The notes: a model not told the origin generated them from the letters alone. 64,000 nucleotides of DNA from Siphonodentalium dalli (GCA_032622095.1 CP136067.1:123165030-123229029), one strand, 5' to 3'; counted from the first letter of the stretch, positions 22,432-33,750 are shown. Numbers and translations are program-made.

Positions 22432-22655
22432 CATATGCCGGCGATTGCTGCTTCTTCGTGGACGGCTCAGAGGAAGGTCATCTCGGAACATGGACTTACT
22501 CCGACGGACCACCTGTGCTTTGGGCAAATTGGGCAGTTGGGGAACCAAGCAGTGCTAGCGAGAACTGCATGGCCATGTACCGACCATACAACCTGATGAT
22601 CATAGACGGCCCGTGCACCACACTTGTCGGATATATATGTCAATTTGATGTATAA
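22432..22655 (+). CDS. C-type lectin domain protein, C-terminal half of the CTLD and stop codon
   Basis: The acceptor ATATTCCAG (AG at 22430-22431) opens this 224-base terminal exon; its first two bases complete the codon split at 4631, so it splices in frame to the exon 17.8 kb upstream. It encodes YAGDCCFFVDG, GTWTYSDG, WANWAVGEPS, SENCMAMY, DGPC and GYICQF, then TAA at 22653-22655. These are the WIGL-region strand, the W-SDG strand, the long loop and the last core cysteines of a CTLD. WIGL is replaced by CFFV, the EPN/QPD sugar motif reads EPS and the WND motif reads IIDG, so classical calcium-dependent mannose or galactose binding is doubtful. The two exons together give a single CTLD of about 130 residues, normal for the family. 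No AATAAA was seen close downstream; a MITE-like inverted repeat begins about 60 bases after the stop. Confidence 0.8.
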
Positions 22656-22717
22656 ACTAACAACATTCTCTGTGAAAATGACCATGCATGTCGCTCAAAT
22701 GTAGTGGAAATTGGAAT

Positions 22718-23035
22718 TGAGTGGGACATTGTATAGAACTGCCAAGCTGCGGGATGGGATGGGATATGGGACAAAACGAAAATCTGCGGGACAGAATTTC
22801 AAATTGCGTGGGACGGCAGATATCTCGAGGAATACAGGACGTAGAGGGCTCATTTTGGTGTCTAACGAAAGGCCCACATTCGCCCTATCCACACATATTA
22901 ACCCCGCCAGAAGTTGCATTATTTGATCGACAACTGACCTAACATGGGATGGAATATGGGATAGAACGACAATCTGCGGGACAGAATTTCAAATTGTCCC
23001 ATATCCCATCCCATCCCGCAGATTGTCGTGTCCCA
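22718..23035. mobile_element. Inverted-repeat element (CGGGATGGGATGGGATATGG)
   Basis: GTGGGACATTG...CTGCGGGATGGGATGGGATA at the left and TATCCCATCCCATCCCGCAG...GTGTCCCA at the right are inverted. A third partial copy of the motif (ATGGGATGGAATATGGGATA) starts near 22944, making a second smaller hairpin at the right. Starts about 60 bases after the lectin stop. Confidence 0.6.
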
Positions 23036-23530
23036 ATAGATGGCATACACGTTTCGGTGATCTGCGAATACACATTCCGGTTTTATTTTTGATATTTTTG
23101 AACAAACGTTCTCGACCAGTAACCTATAATTTCGAGGTAATTTCAATATGCTAAGTAGATCATGCCACGAATCTCTACTCTTGCTAACGCCCGTTGAGAT
23201 CATATTCCACCAGTACAAAACCTGGGAACTTTTTAAAGTTTTGACAGGGTACCTTATAAAGGCGAAAAAATAACACGGGGAATATATTTCTTAGTTATTA
23301 TCTGTTCCTTGATAAGGTCCTAACTAAAAAGTGCCTGATTTTCTGTGATTTAATAATAATAATAATTAATTATTTGCCAAGAATAGTTGCAATCTGGTTG
23401 GTGAAAATTGAAACATGCGTGTTAAAGTGACATGTGGAGTGTCATCGGATAGGTACCTTTCACTTCTGACTTAAATGGGGGGGGGGGGGGGGCTAATAAA
23501 TTATAGGATCAATAAAAGAGCGTTTACTTT
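23036..23530. repeat. Dispersed repeat, also at 24240-24356 and 42178-42400
   Basis: ACGTTTCGGTGATCTGCG, ACACATTCCGGTTTTAT and ACCTATAATTTCGAGGT recur at 24250-24345; ATTCCACCAGTACAAAACCTGGGAAC recurs near 42185 and inverted near 42315. A long G run (near 23478-23493) lies in it. No gene. Confidence 0.6.
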
Positions 23531-23917
23531 TGATCCAGAAGATTATGATATGTGGGAAAATTGCTGCACGACAGTAAAATGATGCGGGGAATGTCTCTGG
23601 TTAGGTGTTGTTGACACAAATGAATTAAATGTGCTTTAATTAGCAATACAGAGCGTGTATTGTCAACTTAAAATATAGATGTAACTTTATACAGTCATCA
23701 CGGTGCGGAGTCACGTGGTTTCGAGTTAATGAGTATCAGGCATTCAAAATGGCTGAGGTGATCTAAAACGCGACCAGACGCGAGGAAAAAGGTAATAAAC
23801 TAAGATACGACATATTCCATATTATTTTGACAGCGACGAGCAGATGCTATACTATTTTTCAAACAAGCTGATAACTCATTTATGTCCAAATTCATATTTG
23901 TTTGCTCTAACACTCTG

Positions 23918-24003
23918 ACCAAGTTGTCAGTCGACGGATTCTCCAAGGTGTATGGACTGGTGTATACCACGCACCTCCGACTGACAACTTTGGTCAGAAT
24001 GTT
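23918..24003. repeat. Inverted repeat with ~20-bp arms
   Basis: CTGACCAAGTTGTCAGTCG and CGACTGACAACTTTGGTCAG face each other across about 45 bases. The 84-codon minus-strand ORF over it has no family resemblance. Confidence 0.6.
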
Positions 24004-24356
24004 ATAGAAAACTACTAAGTATTTCCGAACAAATATGGTGTCAACTTGTTTCAAAAATAAACTAGCATACGCTCGTAACAGTCAAACTGCTTTGTTTTGT
24101 GTCAGTTCCTCGTATATTATGTTTTTGTGCGTTTGCACATTTTGAATACGTGGTACTCACCAACTTCTAAACCACGTGATATACCCTGCCGTGGTCATGC
24201 GACGTAAGTAAGACTGACCGCGGTGTGGGGGCACACACCGAAACATATGTCACGTTTCGTGATCTGCGTATACACATTCCGGTTTTATTGTTGACATATA
24301 TAAGCAAACGTGCTCGACAAGCAACCTATAATTTCGAGGTCATTTTAATACGCTAA

Positions 24357-24772
24357 GGGTACGTTCATACGCTGGCAAGTTTTCACGGTATGGTTTGCAG
24401 GCATTTCGTTATAGAAAACGATATGGTGCCCGAATGTGAACGGAAACAAGCATATACAATGCATCTGTACCATGCACAGCTAACTACGTGCGAAGTAAAA
24501 TATATGAGTTCCACCTGTAGCGATGCTACCGGAATTTGCATGTAAATAGCATGCAATTGTCTCCCAAGAATCAATCATACAGGTATGTGCTGGCAAATGC
24601 CAGTAGCACGGTTACAAGTGGAACTACATAAATTTTACTTCTCATGTCGTTAGCTTTGGTAAAGATTCATGTGATATGCACGTTTCCGTTCATATTCTGG
24701 AACCATGTGGTTTTCTATGATGAAATGCCTGCAAAACATAGCATGCAAACTTGCCAGCGTATGAACGTACCC
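24357..24772. mobile_element. Harbinger-like MITE, 416 bp
   Basis: Ends GGGTACGTTCATACGCTGGC and its complement at the right are inverted, flanked by TAA on both sides (24354-24356 and 24773-24775), the target of PIF/Harbinger elements. It interrupts the dispersed repeat shared with 23040-23165, where the matching site reads GCTAAGTA without insertion. GAAAACGATATGG and CCACATGGTTTTC near the ends extend the inverted repeat. Confidence 0.8.
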
Positions 24773-24889
24773 TAAGTATATATTGTTATGTAGTGTTATA
24801 TTGCGTATTCTTTTTGGAGAAATGGCTGACTGTTATTTTCAGTTTATCAGCATGAAATAGTACTGCATTTTAATTTATGATGTCTTAAA

Positions 24890-25020
24890 GACATATTATG
24901 TACTTGTTCGGGTGCGTGAAACTGATAAGTTAGTATTCAGGTGCTACGCCAACTGGGGGAATGTAGCATTTTACTAACATCGCCGAAAATCTCAAGCAAA
25001 TCGACCGTACTACTCCATAG
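24890..25020 (+). repeat. Dispersed repeat, copy 2 (copy 1 at 4745-4870)
   Basis: AAAGACATATTATGTACTTG, TTCGGGTGCGTGAAAC, GGGGGAATGTAGCATTTTAC and CAAGCAAATCGACCGTAC follow copy 1 in order. Confidence 0.6.
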
Positions 25021-26340
25021 AAAAATTGTCTGAACTACGGTAAATTGTAACTATTTACTATTCGAATCGGGACGCTTCTATCGGTGATAAACTAACGAAA
25101 ACGATTTCGCCATCGGCTGTCACTGCATTTAATTAATACTAGCAGGGTTACCCGGCGTTGCCCAGTTTAAAGTGATGTGAAACCCTCTGTGGATATTTGG
25201 TGGAAATAGAGAATACTCTTGCTCTCAAAGTGTTACACGTATTCTCATAAATTGTATATCCAAATGGCATCACAAAACATGATTCTTACACATGGAATAT
25301 AAGTAGTGGCTCACCTTGTCAGGTCGGAGCGATTATCATTTTGTTTATCGCGTTTAATCCGTCCCACCAATAAAGAAGTATTTATTTATTTACAACTGCG
25401 TATACTTCAGACGTTATTGCATGAAACATGAACATCATAAACACGAACAAATAATAGACGACAATTGTGTTTTACATAGAGATGTATCAATCAATCAATC
25501 TAGTTTATCATATATGTATCTTCATGAAGATGCAGATGTTTTAAAGATAGGTCCAGGTGCTCCTCTGTTTTGGTGCTATATACTGGACAATCATTTTCAG
25601 TTTAAAAGAAATGATGTTATGCAAGTATAGCAGCTACATGTGCCCGACACAGCGATATTTTGAGTTGTTTATGTTAGGCGATGAGTCTGTTCTAAAAAAA
25701 TGAAAAATATCCTCTGTATCGGGCAGATATACCCTTGTCAGATGTCACTTTTGGAGGATCCTGAAAATCATGTGCTACGGACTGCGTTTTCCTTTATCTC
25801 AGAAGTAACCATATTTTACTGCACACTGTGACCACTATTTTTGAACAGGCCTGCTCTACATTTCCATATCTTTAGGCAATTGTAACTTTTTGTGTGGAAA
25901 CTATATTGAATGGGACAGACTCAATCGTGTTATAATATATACATGAGCCATTCTAATATGTAATCCTCTGACGATTCAAGGTCCCTCAGTTTGAATGAAT
26001 ATATGTATCTCTTAAATAGATTGATATAAATATACTTTTAGTGCTTTTATGTATCTGTGTTGCTAGATCATTATAGGAATGCCCTGATTTCCATCACCAT
26101 ATAAATATGACAGTTGAGAAGATATAATTGTTCAAGCGACTTAATTCGGTCACCATTTGTCGAAATTGTGAAATTGGAATGCCAAAAACTCCTTAGAACG
26201 ACATGGAGATGGCCTAGGAGATGACTATATATAACTTTGTTGGATATCGGCGAACTGAACAATCTTATAAATGCTAGTGAATCTCCTCTCGCCATCCATG
26301 ACCCAAACGACCCCAAATGTGATTTAATTCATCAAATCAT
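25021..26340. other. Helitron 3'-end remnant and unassigned sequence
   Basis: At 25137-25162 ACTAGCAGGGTTACCCGGCG then TTGCCCAG reads on the minus strand as hairpin, short spacer and CTAG before T, a Helitron 3' end. The following 150 bases (AAGTGATGTGAAACCCTC...) resemble 8830-8950 and 28085-28200. From 25400 to 26340 I see no gene; the 69-codon ORF at 25421 has no family resemblance. Confidence 0.4.
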
Positions 26341-26349
26341 TAGAGAAGA

Positions 26350-28085
26350 ACGTGCATGAATTTGTCTCAACTTTGGTGCAACTCCCCTCATGCATGACTT
26401 TATACCGCGCCACTTTTGTCATATTTAAAGCACATCTATTAGACTCATGCATGCATTATATAATGGAGATGATTATATATAAGTTTGGTGGTAATCGGCA
26501 ACTAAACAAATTCTTATCATATTTATTACCCCCCCCCCCCCCCCCTCATCTATCACCCAAACGGCACAAATTTCGCGTCTTTAAATCACACGTTTATATT
26601 CCTCGTATCACGGAGAAGAATAATATATCAATTTGGTCGAAATCTGCGCTAAAAATAGCCCCTCCCCTGACACCAACAACGTCACTTTAGAAACTTTTAA
26701 CCCGCACCATTATCTTACTCGTAAAAAGTTACCCCTGTTAGACCGCCTTGGTGCCATCTCGATTGTACCCTTGAAAGTTATATATAGATAACAGACAGAT
26801 ATTCGCAAATATTTGATTCATTGTATCATTTGAGAAGAACGTGCATGAGTTTGATGGTAATTGGCACTAAATATATTTTTATAAGTTTTTGGTGACCCTC
26901 CCGTCCCTATTTCGGACTCAAGCGGCGCCACTTTTGACATCATTAAACCACATACTTAGACTCAGTATAGAGATAAATATATATAACATGTATGAAAATT
27001 GGCGAGTATACAAATTCGTATCAAATTTAGGGCCATCATTGCATATCTCTCACCCAAAAGGCACCAATTTGGCGCATTTAAACCACACGATTAGATTATT
27101 CGTATCACGGAGAAGAATATGTATCAATCAGGTGGAAATCGGCGCTAAACATATTGTTTATCAATGTTTGTGTCCCTCTCATCCTCTAGGCACCCCTGAC
27201 TCGAATGGCCCCACTTTTGACATCTTTAAACCGCACAATTAGACTCCTGATATCATGGAGATTATTATTTGTAAGTTTGGTGCTAATCCGCGACTAATAA
27301 ATTTTTATCAAATATAGTGCCCACCACACCCCATCTCTCACCAAAGCAGCACCAATATGACGTCTTTAAAATCACACGATTAGATTCCTCATATCATGGA
27401 TAAGATTGGGTATCAATTTGGTGGAAATTGGCGCTAAAAATATTGTGTATCAATTTTGGTGCCCCTCTCCCTTTCAGTGCACCCCTGACTCGAATGACGC
27501 CACTTTTGACAGCTTTAAGCCACGCCATTAGACACATACCATGGGGGTGAATTTGTATAAGTTTCGTGGCAATCGGCGACTAAACCAATTCTTATCAGAT
27601 TTAGTACCCACCCACCGCCCCCACCACAATCTCTCATCCCAACGACACCAATTTGGCGTCTTTAAATCACACAATAAGATTCCTTGTATCACGGAGACGA
27701 TCTCAGAAGAATGTGCATCAATTTTGGTGGAATTCGGCGCTAAAATTATTTTTGATCAATTTTTGTGCCCATCTCCCCTTCCGGGCATCCCTGACGCGAA
27801 CGGCGCGACTTTTGACATATTTAAATATATTCCTCATATTATGGGGATGATTATATATAAGTTTGGTGGCAATCGGCGATAAAAAAAATTCTGCCCCTCC
27901 CCATTTTCTGCCCCTGACAACAACGGCGTCACTTTAGAAAATTCTAAACCTCTCCATTATCTTTCTCGTAAAAAGTTACCCCTATTAGACCCCTTGTATG
28001 CCATCTAGGTGGTCCCCTGTGAATTTCTATAGAACACAGACAAACAGACAGACATTCGCAAATATAGATATAGATATAAGAATGA
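26350..28085. repeat. Tandem array, ~300-bp unit, about five copies
   Basis: Each unit carries ATCACGGAGAAGAAT, TTTGGTGGAAATTGGCGCTA, GTGCCCCTCTCCC, CACCCCTGACTCGAATG and GCCACTTTTGACATCTTTAA. A C run interrupts near 26527-26544. The right end holds ACAGACAAACAGACAGACAT as in the 5' leader of the Helitrons above (minus strand), so the array may be the body of one or two minus-strand Helitrons. Another copy begins at 63900. Confidence 0.65.
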
Positions 28086-28819
28086 GGGTGTGTGTTGTCA
28101 ATTTAGATATACTATTTGTGAAAATAACTACTTTGAACAAGATTATTCTCCATTTCTATTTGATCAACCTACCGGAGTGTTTCACATCACTTTAACGTGG
28201 CCAAATTTAGGTGAATACAGAATTAAATCCACGTATATAGAATCAATTGTTATCCGAATATTGCACAATTGTGTAAAGAATCGATACACTGTGTATCTTA
28301 TGTGACAACATCTCAAGCTTCATGTCGTTCAAATCACTATTACTGAAAATAACTGGAAACAAAATCTGGTATAGTTGTTTGTTTCATGATCCGGTTTTCT
28401 GCTGTAAACAGCACTGATGGTCTGCTGTTGACAAAGAAAATGATGATTATATCAACAATAAAACCGGAACGCGTATATTTTCTGGTGTATGGAAGTGGTA
28501 CCTATCAGGTGTCGGTGCTCTCCGTTATTTTTAGCTTAACTTTACTTTGTAAAGTTTGAGCTATTGTCGTGGGTTGGCGTCGGACGCCAACCCATGGCAA
28601 TAGCGCAAACTTTCTTTGCAAAGTTGAGTTAAAATCATGTATTTGTCAACATATCATATTCCTCCTTCCAGATTACTTTAGACAAAATCTAGATGCTCGT
28701 ATGAGCCAAGTCCGTTTAAAGACCATGTTGTTTTAGTCATCACGAGATATAACAGAAGGTCATATATCTTTGCTTGACAATAAATAGCATAGCCATTTCT
28801 GAGGAATAGATATTGAAAC
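28086..28819. other. No gene seen; fragments of dispersed repeats
   Basis: GATCAACCTACCGGAGTGTT and CACATCACTTTAA (28160-28195) are the reverse complement of sequence found near 8830 and 9310. TTGGCGTCGGACGCCAACCC near 28574 is a short palindrome within a longer inverted repeat. Confidence 0.45.
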
Positions 28820-29175
28820 CGTATGGGGCGCCATCCCTGCAAATATTCGCCATTCGGAGATATCTCCTTGGATCCAAGCAGATATCTGCTCGCATTATGG
28901 AGATATCTCCTCGGTTTCAAGGAGATATCCGCTTGGAATATGGAGATATCTCCTCGGAAATATTTTCAAGGAGATATATCCTTGAAACCGAGGAGATATC
29001 TCAATAATGTGAGCAGATATCTGCTTGGATCCAAGGAGATATCTCCATAATGGACCATATTCCAAGCAGATATCTGCTAGGAATTGCAATTCCAAGGAGA
29101 TATCTCCTCGAAACCGAGGAGATATCTCCGAATTACGAGGAGATATCTCCGAAAACGAATATGGCGCCCCATAAA
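28820..29175. mobile_element. Foldback element made of GGAGATATCTCC palindromes
   Basis: Ends are inverted: TATGGGGCGCCAT at 28822 and ATGGCGCCCCATA near 29161. In between at least ten copies of GGAGATATCTCC or GCAGATATCTGC, themselves palindromes, are joined by TTGGATCCAAG, TCGGTTTCAAG or TTGGAATATGG linkers. The apparent ORFs on both strands (repeating R-Y-L-L-G-S-K) are artefacts of the repeat. Confidence 0.75.
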
Positions 29176-30110
29176 ACCGTGATGATAATTTGTTCACCAT
29201 CAAGACTGTGACGAAACACTTAAAGATACCCTGTCTCTTCGCGAAAACTCTTACAACATCAACAACATCATCATCAATATAAACAACAGCATCAACATCA
29301 ACAACAACAACACAAGAAAATAAATTCTACTAAACTCGTTGGCAGACGTATTTGCATCGCTGTGCCTGAACACACAATAGAAACGAAAATTGTTCAAAAT
29401 AATTTACTTACAAGTATCGTAAAATAAAATTGATACAAATATGTTACAATGTTCTAATAATAGTCACAATTCCTGTCCCAGTTTTTAGAGTATCCAGTGA
29501 CTTAAGCTAAATTTATTATCTCTCTGGCTAAAAGGTTATTTTATACCTCTCAATCAATACAGAAAGTTTAGGGAAGAGATATGTAAAATTTTCGTGCACA
29601 TGAAGAGAAATAATACCCGCAAGAAACAACAATATGAGCTGTGCTCGGTAACTGTCTGCATGGCGTAACTTTTTGAGAAAGAGATGTTATGACTATGACA
29701 AAATAACTGTAGTTAGGTAATATATGAACCTTACAATGTATTGTTTTAGCACAATGATTGCTTGAACATGATTTTGGTGTTATTTTTATGAATAAAACTA
29801 CTGGGCACATCTATAAAGAACCAGCGAGATATCTTTATTACCTCCAATTATAGGAGAGATAGATATACATGACATATAATTACAGTTAGATTAAAGTGGG
29901 CTCCCCTGGTCAGTGTGGTGGGCCGTTGTGTACAAGTATGGAGAGGTGTTGGAAACTACGAGAGTGAAGCATATATGCACTTGAATGTTCACTACAGCTT
30001 TTGTTGCAGGAAAATCCGATTTGTCCAATAGATATGAAAGTTAGTCGTTACAACATGCGTGGGTGTTAATATGGAGAACATTTCCTGGACAAAACTATGG
30101 AATCCTATTA
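29176..30110. other. No gene seen
   Basis: AT-rich sequence with a CAACAT/CAACAA microsatellite-like stretch at 29255-29320. No ORF or repeat family recognised. Confidence 0.4.
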
Positions 30111-30127
30111 GGGTCACTTGCTAATGG

Positions 30128-30215
30128 CGCTTTCGGCGCGCGCCGAAAGCGACAAAAAGGGCACCATTAGTAACGCGCCGAAAGCGCCGAAAGCGACAAA
30201 ATGTGTACTATGAGC
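30128..30215. repeat. GC-rich palindromes (GCGCTTTCGGCGCGCGCCGA)
   Basis: A near-perfect palindrome at 30128-30150 is followed by two more half copies (AACGCGCCGAAAGCGCCGAA, AGCGACAAAATG). Strong contrast with the AT-rich surroundings; could be ends of a small MITE. Confidence 0.6.
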
Positions 30216-30479
30216 TGGTACATGTACATGTAGGCCAGTTGGGAACAGTGATAATCACAGTAATACTGACAGTGACTGAGTTACAGATAGTCCACAGTCC
30301 GTATATCATCGCAGTTTTCATGTTCAGGGTCACTTTCTGACGCGAAAATGTTCGAGAACATGCATTTTTTTTTGGCAGGGGGGTATCCCATGTTGACGTC
30401 ACGGAATTTGCAGTTTGGTGACTCCAACAAGATTGGTGGCGCTCCTATCGTTAATTTGAGATTGGTGGCGACCCTAGCG

Positions 30480-31160
30480 TTCATTGGTTTAAGAATTGAT
30501 CATTGGTTTGTAAACGGAAGTTATTAATTCGAGAAATGATCATTGGTTTGTAAACGGATGTTAATAATCTTCAATTATTATTCATTGGTTTGACCGGAAA
30601 TAGTAGATTTGTCTCTTATATTGAATCCAGGAACGGCTATTGGTTTTGAAATAGATTCTATTGATTAAGAAAATATATCTATTAAAACGGAATTGTCTCT
30701 TATTGAATCCAAGAACGACTATTAGTTTGAAAATGGAGACTATTGGTTTGAAATATCTTTATTGATTAAGAAAATATGGCCATTGAAACGGAATGTACGT
30801 TTATTGAATATGCGCGAATCTTTCTAATTGTATGTTATTAGATATTAGTTGAACCGTGAACGCTATTAAATTAAAATAGAACATTAATTTTGCATCGGTC
30901 AACATTGATTATGAATCTTTATCTATTAAAACGGAACTGTCTCTTATTGAATCCAAGAACGATTATTGGTTTGAAAATAGAGACTATTTGGTTTGAATCT
31001 ATATCTATTGAAACGGAATTGTCTCTTATAGAAACCAAGAACGACCATTGGTTTGAAAATGGAGACTATTTGGTTTGAATCTATATCTATTGAAACGGAA
31101 TTGTCTCTTATAGAATCAAAGAACGACCATAAATTGGTTTTAAAATGGAGACTATTGTTT
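30480..31160. repeat. Diverged tandem repeat, ~80-110-bp unit
   Basis: Units carry TTGGTTTGAA, ATCTATTGAAACGGAATTGT and CTCTTATAGAATCCAAGAAC; most regular at 30900-31150. No gene. Confidence 0.6.
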
Positions 31161-31419
31161 TTACAAGCCACCATTAACTGTTATTGCATGTAATTTCCGA
31201 CCGAATGGCTGCCCATACTATCATTTTAGGAATATATATGTATCCCACGCAGACACACCAAGTCTCAGCTTAAAATTTTGAAAAATAAGAGATTTATCAA
31301 CATAAATCAATTTGTATGGCAGATCCCATGTTAAATAAATTTTAGGGCCCTGCGAATGATTTCTGAGCTGTTCCATATTGGGCACCAGAGTCCATATTTG
31401 ACCGGTTCTACCTGATAAT

Positions 31420-32270
31420 TGTGCGACAGTACAGTCGCGTTACTTTATACATCAACATTGGTCATTATCACTCGACAAATTTATTTCGGTCTATCGTATC
31501 AACCCCTATTTCCCCCGCGTAGCCTGACTAAGTGTCAACATTGGTCTTTATCGCTCCACTAATTTGTATCGTTTCATCGGTATGAATTCCATATCCAATT
31601 ATCGACATATAACCAACCCAACCTCTAATCCCTGTCCAATTTTTTTTTCATTGCTATAGTCATGTTACGTAATATTTTATCGCGTGATACTCGTACTTAT
31701 ATGTCTATGGTATTACTATAGTATACCGTATACGTATATCAATTGCTATTCCTTTCTATATAATTCTGATGCCATCTATAGAGATAGAGATAATTTCATA
31801 CCCCCCCCCCCCCACCAATTTTATATCATTGCTGCTTTAGTACAGTCGCGATGCATTACATGGCAACATCGCTCCACTAATTTATGTCAGTTCATCGGTA
31901 CTAACCCCCTTTTCTCTGAGTCCATATAACCAACCCAACATCTTATCCCGGCCTTAATTATTATTTTTATTTTCATCGGTATAGTTGTGTTACATACATA
32001 TTTTTATCATTTGATACCACTATATAAGTCCATAAATGACTATTCTGGCACGATATAGAGATGACTAAGATTCTGACACCCCCCCCCCTATTTTATAGCC
32101 TTGTTGCAACAGTAGAGTTGAGATGCATACTATGTCAACATTGGTCGTTATCGCTCTACAAATTTATATCGGTTCAACCCTTAGTTCCCTGTATCGCCCA
32201 ACCCTCCCTCAATTTATTTTTTCATTTGTATTATAGTCTCGTTACGTACACATTTTATCTCTTGTAACTT
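31420..32270. repeat. Tandem repeat of ~280-bp unit, three copies
   Basis: GTACAGTCGCGTTAC, GTCAACATTGGTCNTTATCG, ACTAATTTATATCGGTTCATCG, and ATATAACCAACCCAAC recur three times, with C runs at 31801-31814 and near 32079-32088. No gene. Confidence 0.6.
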
Positions 32271-32399
32271 TTGCTTCAACGCGCCGAGTTCCGCTGCAGA
32301 CAATACAAAACTCGCATTTGTTGCGTTAAAAACCAAAGGTCCCAAGTCAAGGTCCAAAATCTCCAACATACTGATGTGAGGTTTAACTCCATCTACATA

Positions 32400-32796
32400 C
32401 AGTAATGTCCAAATTAATTGACCACTTAACCACAGCAGAATTATGGGTAATTTTTCAAGATTTTAAATCGTGAAAAATTACCCATATTTCTGATGTGGTT
32501 AATTGGTCAATTACTTTAGGCATTAATGTAGCCCATATAAGGATGTGAGGTCTAATGATAACTCCATCCACATACAGTAATGTCCAAAGTAATTGACCAC
32601 TTAACCACAGCAGAATTATGGGTAATTTTTCAGGATTTTAAATCCTGAAAAATTACCCATAATTCTGCTGTGGTTAAGTGGTCAATTACTTTGGGCATTA
32701 CTGTATCCAATATAAGGACGTGAGGTCTAATGATAACTCCATCTACATACAGTAATGTCCAAAATAATTGACCACTTAACCACAGCAGAATTATGG
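32400..32796. repeat. Tandem array of a mariner-type MITE, period exactly 175 bp
   Basis: Palindromic MITEs start at 32400, 32575 and 32750 (CAGTAATGTCCAAA, TA on the left). Copies 1 and 2 are complete (to 32528 and 32703); copy 3 is cut at 32796. Each is followed by the same 46-base spacer (ATAAGGATGTGAGGTCTAAT...), so MITE and flank multiplied as one tandem unit. Copy 2 is almost a perfect palindrome, copy 1 has mutated arms. Confidence 0.85.
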
Positions 32797-33340
32797 CGTC
32801 CAATATGGTCTAACTAATTCTGCTCCAAAAACATGAATATTGAATATATGGATGTTTATTGGGGGGAAACCGATTATTTCAATGATATTTTCATTAACTG
32901 GGATCCAAAACACGACCTACGGGAGCGCGCTTCGCGCGCAACTGTTTCTTAAGCATATGTGCATATTTGATAAGCCAACAATTGGAATCACAACAGAGAA
33001 GATTGGCGGGGGTCCCTTGCGCTTGCGCGATCTGTCCATCAAAAAATATTTAGACATCTCAAGACACGTAAGACCCAATAACTTATTATACAGAATAGAT
33101 ACATCTATTGCCTGAGTGACTAATATTTATATTTGTTACAAATAGTTGCGAAGCCAGCACAACAATTCTTTCCCTCCATAGTAAAGCTGTAGGGATCACT
33201 CTCACCAAAAAAAGTGCTGAAGGGTACACAGGGTTTGTGATCTGCACGAACACCATTACTTAAACGTACTCAATCCGAACAGAGTGTCCCCATCTCAACA
33301 GATTCCAACAACAAAAATCCGATCAGAGGGTCCTATATTA
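32797..33340. other. No gene seen
   Basis: Contains the palindrome GGAGCGCGCTTCGCGCGCAA (32920-32941) and the sequence AAAAAGTGCTGAAGGGTA (33211), which recurs at 60706. The 91-codon ORF at 32840 is not recognised. Confidence 0.4.
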
Positions 33341-33344
33341 CTAT

Positions 33345-33750
33345 TTCTTTGGCTTTGGGGGTAAAAAATATTTGATTCGAGTCGAGGAATCTATCAAACA
33401 AAGCTCAGAGTTATTAGATATTGATTTTTGAAATTTGTTATTTACTCGAGATGAGTACTAATAATTGCCTTCAACTGTCGTAATCTGCTCCGGATGTGTA
33501 CACCAAAATCTATTCAAACAGACAAGGATGGATAACTCTTAAATCAAGTGGTAATAATAACGCAATTTTGACTGAGTTCTGGGCCAGAAAGTATTCCCGA
33601 TAATGAAAAATAATAGATTTCTAAAATCGATATCTAAGAAATCTGAGCTTTGATGGGTGACTTCCTCGACTCGAATCAAATATTTTTGACCCCCGAAGCC
33701 ATTGAAATAGTAATTGAGAGGAGTTTTATCGGATTGAGTACCTTTAAATT
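33345..33750. repeat. R2 family, two copies in inverted orientation
   Basis: TTTGGCTTTGGGGG...GATTCGAGTCGAGGAA (33350-33400) is mirrored by TTCCTCGACTCGAATCAAAT...CCCCGAAGCC (33662-33705), about 140-base arms around a 110-base centre. Confidence 0.7.

Noticed and set aside
22285-22596. 103-codon ORF overlapping the lectin exon in another frame
   Set aside because: Runs from the foldback element into the exon in the wrong frame; a shadow.
25421-25630. 69-codon ORF considered as a terminal exon
   Set aside because: No family resemblance and only a weak acceptor upstream.
28678-29203. ORFs on both strands rich in R-Y-L-L-G-S-K-E-I-S
   Set aside because: Produced by the GGAGATATCTCC palindromes, which are open in several frames.
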